A DNA stretch of 64,000 bases, taken from NCBI GenBank assembly GCA_002189035.1, contig NEEC01000004.1, positions 3,472,001 through 3,536,000 of the forward strand, read 5' to 3'. This DNA comes from Utricularia gibba (lineage: Eukaryota; Streptophyta; Magnoliopsida; Lamiales; Lentibulariaceae). Below the pieces are notes generated by a model. The model ran no database searches, had not been told where the DNA came from, and saw only the letters and a program-made list of their open reading frames with translations. The translations under genes were made by a program, and so were the position numbers. Below, piece after piece: positions 45,139-56,786 of the stretch; the first letter of the stretch is position 1; each line of letters begins with the position of its first letter.

Positions 45139-46114
45139 TACTAGTAAGTCGAAGAAGTGGAAAGAGATAATAGAATAATTTAAGACTCTTCCCTGACCAA
45201 GTGACATCGCTGCATTGCCTTAGTTTTATTTTTATTTTTATTTTTATTTTTAGGGTGTTAGTTTAAGTTAGGAGTAATTTAGTAGTTCGGTACTAGGATC
45301 AGGAGAATTTTGCAAGCTATTTGAGGAATTTTCATATGCATGCGTGATGCTTTTCATGAAGTACATGATGCATGAATGTTGCTTTAACCATTTATACACA
45401 TGTGAGCTTGACTTTTAACCTGCTTATCTTCGTGAGGTAGCAACATGTGTGATGGATTCTGATTTGTGCAATCAAGATTTTTTGTGTGCAAACTGACACA
45501 TTTGGTTCTTTCATGGATACTGGTGGTCGAAAGTCTTATAGAGAGATGAAAAAAAAAAGAAAAAAAAAGAGGGGGTCAGAAAAGCATCATCATAAGAAAA
45601 GCGATGAGACCCCATGTCTTGAAAAAGCAACCCATAATTAAAAAGCGTGTGTAGACAACAGAGTAAAGAGAGAATGGAGGTTACTAGAATGACTCAGGGG
45701 AGTAGGAAACCCTAAGGAGGAATAAGGAGAGGAGTGCTTAGCCCACACTCCATATACAAAGGAGGGGAGCGAAAATTGCCTGAGTTGAGCTTGGAACCTT
45801 CCCTACTCTTGATCTCTATACAAAAAAAAAAAAAAAAAGTGAAGAGAGGAAGAAATGAAAAGAGACTACCAGTACCCCTTTGAAAGTCTAATTGTGTCAT
45901 GTTAGTTTATTTAATCTTTGAAGGCACTTATTTTGATGAAATTCACATGTGTGCTTGAGTGATTACCCGTCTTGCACACTAGCACTCTTTAAATTCTTGC
46001 ATTCTGAACCTAAATGTCAAGTCTCTGCATGGCTGTTGGAAATCTCTCAATTGTTAGCTCCTGTTAGTCTTAGTTAGGACTTGAGAACAAGTCTAGTGTC
46101 GTTGTAGTATAATG
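45139..46114 (+). mobile_element. 3' untranslated internal region of an LTR-B gypsy element
   Basis: Long non-coding stretch leading into LTR-B at 46115. It contains the (TTTTA) repeat at 45224-45252 and A-rich runs (45548-45570, 45822-45838). The preceding text 'gtctagtgtcgttgtagtataatg' resembles the polypurine-tract context of Athila/Tat-type elements, but decayed. No protein domains are present. Confidence 0.5.
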
Positions 46115-47288
46115 TGATAACACATATTTTTGAGTGATTGAGTTCATGGAAAAGATTCATATTGTGCTACAAAAATTTTGTTTTACTATCTAGTTTTATA
46201 TTTTTACGCATAAGTACCGTAATTGTGTTATTTTAGTTTTAATTGGGACTAAATCCTATGATTTAGTCCCAACCTTCTAATAGTTTTATTCGAGCAATGC
46301 AGTGCAGGTCGCAACACAAATACCAAGGAGCCGAATATGCACAATATAGTGGCAGAAGATGAGTCCAAAAGTCTGAAAAGGAGTACACACAAAATCCAAG
46401 GAAGAGGAAAAAGGGGGATTTTGGACAAAAGGAGGGAAAGTTGGAGAGAAAAACAGATCTCCCTATTGGAGACTCTCGAACAACTTTCTGGAGGAGGTTT
46501 CTGGAGGAAGACAAAGGAAGGGGACGACGAACTAGAAGAACATAGCTTTTCTTTGAAGATTTATTTTCGCTCTTGATGCTTATTATTCCTTGCTAAGACT
46601 ATATTTGGATTTACTGCGTGAACAAATTGTCTTTCCTACTTCTGCTATGTATTGCTCGTTGTTGTTTAGCTTTGAAACCAAAATGTTGCTTAGGATATGC
46701 TATGAAAATGTTTTCCTTTTCCTTTTCATGAGTAGCTAAGCACTTAGGGGGTGCCTTGGGGTGAAACGAGGAGAAATATGCTAATCCATCCTTAGACCTA
46801 ATAAACCATAAGTCACGCCACTTTCTTAACAAACCAGGATAGATCCAGGAGGGGGAAGTAGTGAAACCCAACTTAACAACCCTAATTAGAGGTAGACCAA
46901 AGATTAGGGGGAAAACAAGAATTCGGGTAGACCTAGATCTTGTGAGTTAGTTGTATAATTTATTATTTATGTGAGCTTTTTTAGTAATAGTCATACATTT
47001 CCTAGGAGTCCCAAAATATCACCCATTTCATTCCAGAAACAATTGTATACCAAAACTTATTATTTTTCTTTACTAAATTCCATCCTTAGTCCTAGTTAAA
47101 ATCAATTTTACCAACATGACACTAACTCCATGCATTGACCTTCACATAGCAAGCATCTAGTTTCTTGTGTTCGACCCTAGTCTACTATGCTCATATTTTT
47201 CGTATGACTTGATGTGAATTAGGTTTATAAATTTATTTGATAGGAGAAATTTGCAAATTAACGACATTGCATAATTTTTCGTTTATCA
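46115..47288 (+). repeat. LTR-B copy 2
   Basis: 1174 bp, TGATAACACATATTTTTGAG to TTTTCGTTTATCA, collinear with 3133-4269. The flanks taatg and atatt do not match, so it is probably the 3' LTR of a truncated element rather than a solo LTR. The right side is chromovirus-like pol. Confidence 0.85.
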
Positions 47289-48953
47289 ATATTATAGCAA
47301 GCTCTTGACTTTGACTTAACAATTATTGATAGTATATGAGAAGGAACTCATCGAGTTGATAAATACAATTCACCATTGGTGACATTACTTGTGGGGTAGA
47401 TATTTCACGGTTCGGATTGATCACCAGAGTTTGCGATTCCTTTAGAATTAGAAGCTTGTACACCTTTTCAATAGAAATGATTGGGAAAATTATTGGAGTT
47501 TGATTTTGATATAATATATATTCATGACTCCACAAATAAAGTGGTCTATGCTTTATCACATCATGCTCAAGACTCCCTCGAACTAACTGAATTATCTATG
47601 CTTCAAGTGAATTTAATTGAACGGATACAAGAGAGTTAGGAATTAAGGGTTCAAACTGGTAGATTGACTAGGGATTAATCTCTTTCAATCATAGGGTAAG
47701 GGTGCCAGAGGAATATGGAATAAGTCCAAAAACTATTGCAATATTACACAATACTTTTCATGAAGGATATATGAAGACAATTCGCCGAATCTCTACTGAG
47801 TTCTATTAGTCAAGAATGAAACTTCAAATTCGGAATTACATTAAGAATTGTATCACCTATCGCAACAAATCCAAATAGTTGAAACTGACAGGTTTATTAT
47901 AACCCTTGCCGGTTCCTTCTATGATTTTGGGCTGATGTATCCATAGACTTTATAGAATGTTTGCCTATATCTGAGCAAAAGCAAGTGATTTTGATAGTTG
48001 TGGATAGACTATCCAAGAATGTACACTTCATTGCTCTAACTCATCCATTTACGATTGCTAGTATTGCCAAGCTTTTATTTGAGGAGATTTTCAAACTTCG
48101 CAATCTTCCAGAGACCATTGTAAGTGATTAGGATAACATCTTCATTGGGACATTTCTATTTGGAACTATTAGTATTCTTGGGAATCAAACCGTGCTATTC
48201 AACAACATATCACCCTCAATCGGATGGTCAAACCAAGATTGTGAATAAGGCATTGGAAACATGTCTCTACTATTTCATTGAGGAGAAATCCACATCATGG
48301 GTAGACTGGCTTACGTAGGCAGAGAATGTGTATAATACAAGTATGCATACTAGTATGGGAATGACTCCCCTCAAGATTCTATATGGTCACCTTGTACCAA
48401 AATTATTTTGTATGAAAGAGATGCCTCTAGAATCACTGCTGTTGATTTGAAACTAAAGGCCAAGGATGATGTTTTGAATCTACTTAAGGATTGGCGACAT
48501 CAAAGTCAAAAGCTTATGAAGTATTATTATGATAGCAATTACCGTCCAACAGAATTCTAAGAAGAGGAGTTTGTATGGTTTTGGGTATGTATCAATTTTA
48601 AACATCGTATGATTACTAGTAAGAAACTCAATCACAAATTTTGTAGTCAATTCAAAATCTTGAAACACCTTGACAGCTTGACATATCATTTAGAATTGCC
48701 CACCAATAGTAAACTGCATTTGGTATTTAATGTAGGTTATCGTATGAAATTTTATGGGCCATATTAGAGACGATGACTCCTCTACCTGAATTTGAGATAG
48801 AAGAGGAGCCTCCCCTAGTGCCGCAAGCCATTATCGATACTCTTGAATTTGATGGCACTCATGAGATCTTGGTGCATTGGAAAGACTTCTCAACAAATGA
48901 CACTTCTTGGGAATCAAGGATAAATGGTTGGATTTAGTGGAATGAAGGTGGGA
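47289..48953 (+). pseudogene. Second chromovirus-like pol remnant (RNase H, integrase, chromodomain)
   Basis: Plus strand with many stops. It shows an RNase H piece (HHWWHYLWGRYFTVRIDHQSL), the integrase late motif STTYHPQSDGQTKIVNKALE with its YIVNKxLE-like context, ENVYNTSMHTSMGMTPLKILYGH, and EILVHWKDFSTNDTSWES. The last resembles a chromodomain (EVLVKWxxxxxxxATWE) and lies at about 48850-48920. It was cut on the left by the LTR-B element. Confidence 0.8.
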
Positions 48954-49360
48954 TGTGATGAACTCACCATTGAACAAGGAACCTATATATTACCAAAGAA
49001 AATCTTGAGATCAATAGGAGTTGGGAAGTATTTGATATGTATTAAGATGTCTTGTGTTGTAAATTAGATGAATTATGTAATGATAGACTTATAAATTGGT
49101 TATGGGGCCTATCGGGCCCCTTTTTGTGTATGTGTATGGTTGACTATATGTATATACCACTTCTTTGTGAGGGAGTTTTTGCCTATTCCCAGTTTTAAAA
49201 CAATTCTTGAAAATGCTACTTTGAGTATTGTAATCTTACCATATTCATTTGATGATAAGTAATTGGAAGAAGGTTGTGTTCATGAAATTGATTACAGAGG
49301 AGTTCATGAATAGGTGCATTACATGAACTCAAGATTCTAATTCACAGGAGATTCATAACA
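48954..49360 (+). repeat. Probable 3' LTR (partial) of the second chromovirus-like element
   Basis: Begins TGTGATGAACTCACC right after a purine-rich stretch (aatgaaggtggga) and shortly after the chromodomain-like end of pol, the position of a Del-type 3' LTR. It has no partner copy in the window, so the right boundary is a guess. Confidence 0.45.
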
Positions 49361-49608
49361 TACTCATATTTCTTTTATGATTGATTATGAATTACTTATA
49401 AATTTATTTGATACATGAAATTATATTTTATATGATATATACAAATTTTTTGTTTATCATGATTATGAAATGAAATGATTTTGACTTTTTAAAAAAATGC
49501 CACCATGAATAAGCTAACCACCTAATGCTTTCAAGAAAATGTAAACCAGTGCATCAAGTGAAGCGCAAAAAAAACAAGCAGCATATCCTCTGATTTCTAC
49601 ACGTCAAA

Positions 49609-51459
49609 TCAAAGCAGGCCCCTCCTCCTGTTGTAGTCACTGACGGTCAAGGTGAGTGTGTGTCGCCTGCCATCATCTTCTGCAACTTTAACCCCATACA
49701 TGGCCTCAGACCTTTGCTTCCGAGCCATGAAATACACACCCGGTGCCCCTTGAGGCTTCCCAAACTTATCTAGCGCCGCCAGGGAGATCGGGAGATCAAA
49801 GTCATGGAGCAAGTTTGATTCGGTTCCCTGGTCAACAGGTGCGTTTGTATCCACCAACTTGCCAGCGCCTGCTGCCGCTTTCAGTGCCGCGGCGGTAGCT
49901 TCCAGTCCAGCATCAGCTGAACCTCCACCAGCGGCAGCAGCATTACTCACCCCATCCGGTGCCTCTTCTCCACCGGCATCGGCCACATAGTAATTCCTTG
50001 ATCTAGTCCATCTTCTGGAAAAGGGGTCGTACCCGGCTTCACCAGCTTTTAAACTCGTATTCACTCGTTTCAGTTCTGATGCGGTTTTGAAATTCTCGAC
50101 CTTATTCCTGCGATTCATTTCAGCAAGCTTAGCAGCCTTTGAATCCTTCTGGGGTGCTTGGCGGGAAGACTCAAGTTCAACTAGTTTGGCCTTGATGCTC
50201 TCGACCTCTTCCTGATCATGATTCTCTCTGGCAACTTCCATAGCCCTCCTCAGCCTATCTTTCTCAGCGGCAATATTTATAGGCCTCGATGTGGCTGATT
50301 TTTTTTCCTGCAGCATCTGTTTCACAGTGGCTGCAGAGTAGACAAATGTATTTGTCCTCTGTATAGCCTCCCTCTTTTCCATAACTTCTTGCATCGTCGG
50401 CATGCTCCCACCATTACGCTCCACCTCTCGAAGCCACTGATCGAACTCCTCCTTCGTTGGAGGTGAATCTGAAATCATTGCCATTTGCCACCTAGCAGCC
50501 GAGCTTTCACTGCCCCAGACCACGCTCAAGTACTTATTAGTAGTTTTGTTGTCAAACTTATAATTACGATCAGGGTCTGATGCATCAACACTGCGAACGA
50601 CACAGAGCCGATATACTGATGCACTCCTTGACCTTCCAATACCAACTCGAACGAAACAACCAATTATCAACTCATCAAAAAAAGGCTCCAAGAACCATTT
50701 AGCCAATTTTGATCTTCGAATTGTAATCTCCTTGATATCGTCAAAGGTTGGAACCTTACTCTCAGATCCCATTTTGTCATCATCACTATCCCCGATTCCA
50801 CCATCACCAGTTGATTCTTCGCCACTTTGACTTCCACTTTCACTCTGACTGGGACTACTCAAGGTTGCAGCAGTAAAAGATCTTCTCTTCACAGGAGAAT
50901 AACGGCTGCCAGATCCTCCCCTAGCAGCATCCCTTCTTCTTTTCAACAGTTCATCCAACGCACCAGCCCTTTCAGCTTTCGAACGCGTGTTTCGTGTTTC
51001 AGTTCTAGGTGGGCCTACTTTTTTATCATTCCCTTTTCTTTTCTTCAGCTTCTCAGTCAAATCCCGGTCACTCCTTTTTGCTGCTCGATCTTCAAGAATC
51101 ATCTCCCTTTCAAGCTCCGTAAGCTTTGAGAGCTTTTCTCTATCATCTTCATCTTTGTAGAGATCACTCCCAACAGAATCATTTTCACTGTCATGCTCAC
51201 GATCAGTAAAATTTTCATCCCCATCTTGACTACTCCGGTCATCTTTATCAGCACTCTCGTATCTTTTCTTGAGGGGTACTTGTGAGCCAGAAGGCTTTCT
51301 ATGAGGATAATGATGGTCTCCATCTGAATCATCATTCCTTGAGTCACTGCCACCATCAGAATTTGAGGTTGTTCGCCTCCTTCTAGATCTTGGAGATGGA
51401 TGGCGATTCCTCCCTGTTCTTCCAGCAGCTTCCAACAACAGTTTTTCAAGGTCTGCCAT
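49609..51459 (-). CDS. VIP5: VIP5/RTF1 homologue, Paf1 complex subunit
   Basis: A single uninterrupted 616-residue CDS homologous to Arabidopsis VERNALIZATION INDEPENDENCE 5 and yeast Rtf1. It is a nuclear subunit that couples the Paf1 complex to elongating RNA polymerase II and promotes H2B ubiquitination. Order of regions: charged, Ser/Asp/Arg-rich N-terminus (1-110); the helix LTELEREMILEDRAAKRSDR (113-132), the histone-modification-domain region; a low-complexity linker; the Plus3 domain (about 238-375) beginning TFDDIKEITIRRSKLAKW with FFDELIIGCFVRVGIGRS and the NKYLSVVWG strand; a coiled coil (about 396-465); and a Gly/Ala-rich C-terminus. Intronless coding, ATG at 51459 (MADLEKLLLEAAGR). 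In Arabidopsis the complex is needed for FLC expression; the same role here is inferred. Confidence 0.95.
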   Translation of the reverse strand: MADLEKLLLEAAGRTGRNRHPSPRSRRRRTTSNSDGGSDSRNDDSDGDHHYPHRKPSGSQVPLKKRYESADKDDRSSQDGDENFTDREHDSENDSVGSDLYKDEDDREKLSKLTELEREMILEDRAAKRSDRDLTEKLKKRKGNDKKVGPPRTETRNTRSKAERAGALDELLKRRRDAARGGSGSRYSPVKRRSFTAATLSSPSQSESGSQSGEESTGDGGIGDSDDDKMGSESKVPTFDDIKEITIRRSKLAKWFLEPFFDELIIGCFVRVGIGRSRSASVYRLCVVRSVDASDPDRNYKFDNKTTNKYLSVVWGSESSAARWQMAMISDSPPTKEEFDQWLREVERNGGSMPTMQEVMEKREAIQRTNTFVYSAATVKQMLQEKKSATSRPINIAAEKDRLRRAMEVARENHDQEEVESIKAKLVELESSRQAPQKDSKAAKLAEMNRRNKVENFKTASELKRVNTSLKAGEAGYDPFSRRWTRSRNYYVADAGGEEAPDGVSNAAAAGGGSADAGLEATAAALKAAAGAGKLVDTNAPVDQGTESNLLHDFDLPISLAALDKFGKPQGAPGVYFMARKQRSEAMYGVKVAEDDGRRHTLTLTVSDYNRRRGLL

Positions 51460-52767
51460 CGAAAGTTACCACCTATCATGCAGATAATAAGCTTCATCAG
51501 TTGCAAGTCTTACCAACTAGAAAAGAGAAGAGATTCGCTTCTAACTCCAGGAAACCAAAAAATATATATAAATATATAACAGACAGCAATTATAAATCCA
51601 TTTCCAAAATAGAGTGCTCGAAGGCGTTCTTTCTCATATGTTACTGCTACTTTCATCATGCCAATATTAGAATAAACTAGCGACAAATCACTTTAATCAA
51701 ACAATACAAGAATTGAGGGCTTGTTCTTGCATACTCCCCCCTGTAATCAGCATCTTTTCCAAGGATGTATCTCCTTGTTTCAAGGAACACATACAAACAC
51801 ACAAAGAACTTAAAAGAACTAATCCAAATACAAATGCTCACCCCTCTTTTCAGAATGATTTGAACTGTGAAATTCCTAAATGCAGCAACAAAATTTCATT
51901 ATCATTTCAAAAACCTCGAAAAGCCACATTCATGCTAAAAATTGCACAGAACATTTTCCTGAATCGCAAACTTGAAAGCAGTCTTACTAGGAAAATTTCA
52001 TGTCATACTTTCTGGTGCAGCGGGTTTATAGGAAAAACCAATTTAATCATGTAAGAAACCAAAATACCCTATAGACGCCTATAAATCTCCAAAACTACAA
52101 CAAATAACTGAAGAAGAAGGCCACAGAAGCAACAAATAACCGAAGAAGAAACCAAAATACCCTATAGACGCCTATAAATCTCGTAACAAAAACCAAAACC
52201 TTCCACAGATGCTCTTCCAGGCCAAATTTCCAAACGGAGAATCCTCGACCCCGATCTGTTCACACAAGCTTCCGCAAAAAGAGCGTTGCTACTCCAAAAC
52301 ACAAGACACGATTTCTTCAATTACCCTGAATTCCCAACTAAACCACCAACCACGATTCCTAAGACGGCAATCGAACAGACCTCAAAGAAAACGTGAGAAG
52401 AAGCCGCAGCTGTATCATTTTTCTTCTAATTGTCCAAAGAAACCTTCTCCGATGTACACCAGCTGGGTTCCCATCTCCTGCAACGACCTGGGCCAGTAGG
52501 GATATCCGGCCCACCAAAAAAGAAATAAATGTGAACACCGGGCAGGCCCAATCGGATTAATACCCAGACACATGATATAAAGTAAAGTTTTTTAAATATA
52601 AGTGAGCGAGCATGTGATAGGAGCAATTTCATGCAGTCAAGGACTGTAAATCCAGTATCACAATTTATCACATGCAGTTACATTTCGGGGGGCAGTTCAG
52701 TTTTGGCATTACAATGTGTATCAGTTTACATAGGTCACAGAAGGAACCGAATTCTGGTGTCAAGAAG
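51460..52767 (-). promoter_or_regulatory. VIP5 upstream region and ZIP 3' flank
   Basis: No gene supported. A direct repeat of about 45 bp is present: 'accaaaataccctatagacgcctataaatctc' occurs at 52058-52089 and again at 52152-52183, flanking 'gaagaagaaggccacagaagc'. The region probably holds the VIP5 5' UTR, possibly with a leader intron, and promoter, plus the 3' UTR of the ZIP gene near 52768. Confidence 0.45.
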
Positions 52768-54447
52768 CTATGCCCAGGCAGCTAGAGAAGACATCAAGAC
52801 AGCACCAAAGAAGAGAGCCAAAAAAGAAACGGCTGTGAGCCTCGGGTCCCCAGTCATTCTCTTGTTCAAGAAGTTAGCTGCAATCAGATCAACCAGCGCC
52901 ATATAAACCAGGATTCCTGCAGAAACCGAGTCCAGAAGGCCCTGGATAATCAGAGCACCTGGACTGCTACCATCGTATACTGAAGAGATGCCGATGCCAA
53001 CTGCGATTCCCAACGGGGTGGTTAAGGCAAAGAAGCATGCCATCATGGTGGACTGAAGGGGTTGAAACTGTGCCTGCGCGATGCAACCACCCAATGCAAA
53101 GCCTTCAAAGAGCTGATGGAACGACAAGGCTCCAAGCAGCGGCCCTATTGTGCATGGACTCCGTGAAACTCCAAGGGACAACCCTATTATCACAGAATGT
53201 GAAACTATCCCAAATTCCAGCACCTGTATAGACGTGAGTTAGTTACTACACCAATCCAGTAATGCGACCCTGAAAAAGAGGAAGATAGACTCTACAGGTC
53301 TAAGCTCATTTGCAACTGTAATTGTCTACGAGAAACTTCTTGCCTTGCATTATTCTAGGCTTTCAAGACTTACATTGCTGAAAATAAAGATACCATTGAA
53401 CATCCACAAGCTATAAGTAACACCTTGTTTACTTTGTGTGCTGCCAAGCATACATCTTAATCAAGTGCAGCTCTAGCCACCACCACTTGAATCCTGTTTG
53501 GTGTACGGACTACATCAAATGGATGAGTTTCATTGAACTATTTTTAGAAGACACCCTATGGAAAAATATTTATCCTACATGCAGAGATCTATATATATAC
53601 TACAACCCAACATATGGAAAGAGTTCAGGAGAACCTGCAATAATTGCAATATATAATTTTGAAGGCCCTACTCGCACGATTAAATGAGCCAGTGAAATAA
53701 ACAGAACACGGAAACAAGTTACGTAGACGCATGAATATAAGTGTGTGAACCCCACCTGAGATATAACGGCATGTCGAGCAACCAATTCTTCATCGTCAAT
53801 GTCAATCCCGTGGGAGTGTGAATGATCGTGGGAATTCTCTGGTGAACAACCTTGATATGCAACATGTTCTTGTGAATGTTTTTGATGTCTACTATGTGTA
53901 TGTGTACCAATCAATGGAATTACAGCCTCTTCCTCTTCAAAAAGCAGTTTTCCATCAAATTGGTTTGTTTGTGCTCGAACTATTCCTGATCCCGAGTGGC
54001 TACACTCCAAATCAACACGAGCAACCAGCTGCTGTTGTTTCTCCTGCTTCCTCTCATAGTACTGTGTTCCCACCAAATCAGCCAGCAGTGTGGCTAATGC
54101 AGCCATCATAGCAACAAAACCTGAAAACGGAAACTTTCTCCATGGAATTTCTGGTAAGCATGCGTTGGTTAGTGATGATGTAGCATCAGGGAGCATGTGA
54201 ACAAAGCCAGTGGCCAAAATGACACCAGCAGCAAAGGCTTTAGCAGCAACAAAGAGGTTGGAATCATACCTTAGGAAATGGTGTTTCCTTCCTATCAATG
54301 GGGTCGCCACACCAGAAACTCCCGCAACTAGTATTGAAGCAATAGCGATGAGCTTGAGGGTGAAAGCGTAAGAGTCATTGTAGCATCCATCCAATTCATC
54401 ATGAAGTTGATGACAGCGAGAATTCGAACCATTATTGAGGATAGAAC
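52768..54447 (-). CDS. ZIP family zinc/iron transporter
   Basis: Two coding exons are clear on the minus strand: 54447-53756 and 53223-52768, joined in phase 0 (..[13 protein letters not shown]..). Together they give about 382 residues plus an undetermined N-terminus. ZIP proteins import Zn, Fe and related divalent metals across the plasma membrane with eight TM helices. Seen here: TM1 [22 protein letters not shown]2 [20 protein letters not shown]; a long cytosolic His-rich loop ([14 protein letters not shown] and SHDHSHSHG) between TM3 and TM4; the TM4 signature [12 protein letters not shown]; and TM5 [10 protein letters not shown] with conserved His/Glu metal ligands. The C-terminus [15 protein letters not shown] is typical. 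The loop and length suit ZIP4/IRT3-type proteins. The first exon (signal peptide) was not identified, because no upstream ATG gives a matching splice phase. Confidence 0.9.
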
Positions 54448-55230
54448 CTTTTCAAACAGAAAAAAATGCCGCAGCATGGTTAGTTTCTCATTAGTTTTCC
54501 AACAACTGTAAGTTCATATAACGTTAGTTTGAAGCAAGTCATTCGCAAAAATCCATACTTGAGGATTTGGCTAGTGCAGTAATGCCTTTAAACAATAAGT
54601 CATCAGTTATCAACACGATACCCCTGGAGTTCTCCCGCAGAAAACATCAGAAAGCAAATTAAAAAAACGTAAATTCTGGTATAAACAAGAATAAATTTCT
54701 TGAGGGGTGTTTTTGAGAACACACCCAAGTGTAGCTGGGCAGAAGGGCATCGATATTTCCAAAATACTACCAAAATATGATGACGCCGACAACTGGAAAA
54801 CCAATTACAGTTGTAAGACTTCAAACTTGGGAAAAAATATAATTCATAGAACAGAAAAAAACTAGGTTTTTTTTCATGAAGAAGTTCGTTTTGCATACAA
54901 AATCCAACCAACATGTTCTTCTTAAATTCATACTGTTTCTAATCTCTAGACACCCAGTATTCCAACAAAGCGCCGTTTACCAGAAAAGGTCCAAATCGTG
55001 ACGTTTCCCAAAGACACCGGGAGCAAACCCTGAACCCAATTTAAAATTCAAATCATCAAAACCAAAACTCAAAATAAATCCGAAAATGAGAAACCGAAGA
55101 TACTTGTGTACACACCTCTAATAGCGACATCCGCAGCAGTAGAAAGCTCAATTATTCGGCTGGTAGAGCGTCCCCAACACCTGGCAACAGAACCCCTGGA
55201 TCAAGGGCATGCAGGATGAAACATAATTCG
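54448..55230 (-). other. ZIP first intron(s) and 5' leader
   Basis: The acceptor TTTGAAAAG|GTTCTATCC at 54447/54448 is clear. The frame entering the exon needs a donor after one extra base, and no upstream exon fits. A candidate donor (ttagag|gtgtgtac, about 55112) lies in a short frame ATGTCGCTATTAGAG that would be out of phase. A hydrophobic stretch FILVYTRIYVFLICFLMFS (about 54650) could be a signal peptide but its phase also does not match. Confidence 0.35.
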
Positions 55231-56786
55231 AGCAGAGACGGTAGGAACCGGAGTCGTAATCGCATGATTTGCAAAATGATCACACAGTGGGCGCATATAA
55301 TGATTTGGGGTGAAAGAAAAAATGTCAACATTCTCGAGAAGGAAGTGGGAGGGAGGGAGGAGGCATCTGGGGGAATCAAGCTTTGTGAGCGCCTAGGCTG
55401 TCGACACCATGGCGAAACTTTTGTTTTTGTTTTATTCAATAAATAAATATACATTATTTATTTCGTATTATCACTATTGTATAAAATATATGGTGATGTT
55501 CAATTATTCAAGGGGAAAGAAAATAACACCCAAAGCCTATCTGGAATAAAAGCCAAGTAGGCGGAGGCCGACCTGTTTTTTCAAGCCCAGATTTGACAAT
55601 AACAATTATATTTTTGTTTAAATTCTTTTTAAAATTAATCCTCAATTGCAGTGTGTTCAAGTACACATGATCCTATTCTAACTCGCAAAAATAGGAAAAA
55701 ATGAAAACTACAATTAACAGCAAAAGACGTATCTAATGATTAAAACACAGAGAATGCCTAAATCTTCAAGTTGGGGTTATATCATACGTTCAATTGGTAT
55801 AAGATTTTCATATCTTATATCATTAAGAATATGTGAAAATATTTCCGTACGTAATCCAAAGAAACTTAAATAATCATATTGAATTGGATTTTGACTGAAT
55901 CTTGCTTGGATCCAAATTCATCTACTTCACAATCTACAAATTATTGAGTCTTAATACAAAAATATTACAAATTTAAAAAGACTAAATTAGTATAAAATTT
56001 TTGAAATCAATAAAAGTTAGTCAGAAAATGATATACAAAATAAGTAACTCAAAACGAGTAAAAATGATGTTTTGGAACAATATAAAAATATGACTATCAT
56101 AAGTGTATTATACAATTTTTCATTATTCTTGGAAATTGTCTTCATTGTTTGCATGACAACAGTGAAGATATCTGTTATCAAACGATTAATTGAGGATTAA
56201 TTTTCTATATTTTTGAATAATAAAAGAATACTAATGATAATTTTTTAAATCAGTGAAAGATTATTCATATCAATAAACATTATGAATCAATTTGACAACT
56301 GTTTGAATATTTAAAACAAATTATATTAAATTATTAAATAATAAAGATAATAAAAAATTAATGAAGATCATTTCTGTAAACAATATAAACCAATACGCCA
56401 GTTAACCAAGAGAGTTGAATACAAAGAGGGTGACCTTCCTCATATTTTCCAATATTCATTTATTGACATTATATACTTTCGAAATAGGATTAATGTTTTG
56501 GTTGGGGAAGTCCCCAAATGATGATGATGACAAATAGGATGAAGAAGAAGAAGAAGAAGAAGAAGAAGAAGATTAGACCAACCTCATCAAATAAATAATC
56601 TTGCGACAGAATCTTTTGTGATGATCAAACCCCAGAATTTAGCCAAACGGATCACATGTTGGGATGACTCCATCCATCCACACGAATCTTACTTGAAAAT
56701 CCCTTTAAAGCAAAACAACAAACCTATTATCTGGATGGCTTGCTTGGAAGTTTGCGTTGGGAACTTGTCATGACTTCCCTTACTGC
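55231..56786. other. Intergenic region between ZIP and MED9
   Basis: Promoter side of ZIP up to about 55450, then AT-rich DNA without genes. Contains the (GAA)n repeat listed separately. The ORF at 55152-55454 is leader sequence and shows no domain. Confidence 0.4.
56541..56572 (+). repeat. (GAA)n microsatellite
   Basis: About ten GAA units in a row following ATGATGATGA. On the minus strand this is TTC repeat 3' of MED9. Confidence 0.95.

Noticed and set aside
50827-51129. Plus-strand ORF inside VIP5
   Set aside because: Shadow of the Arg/Ser-rich VIP5 coding sequence.
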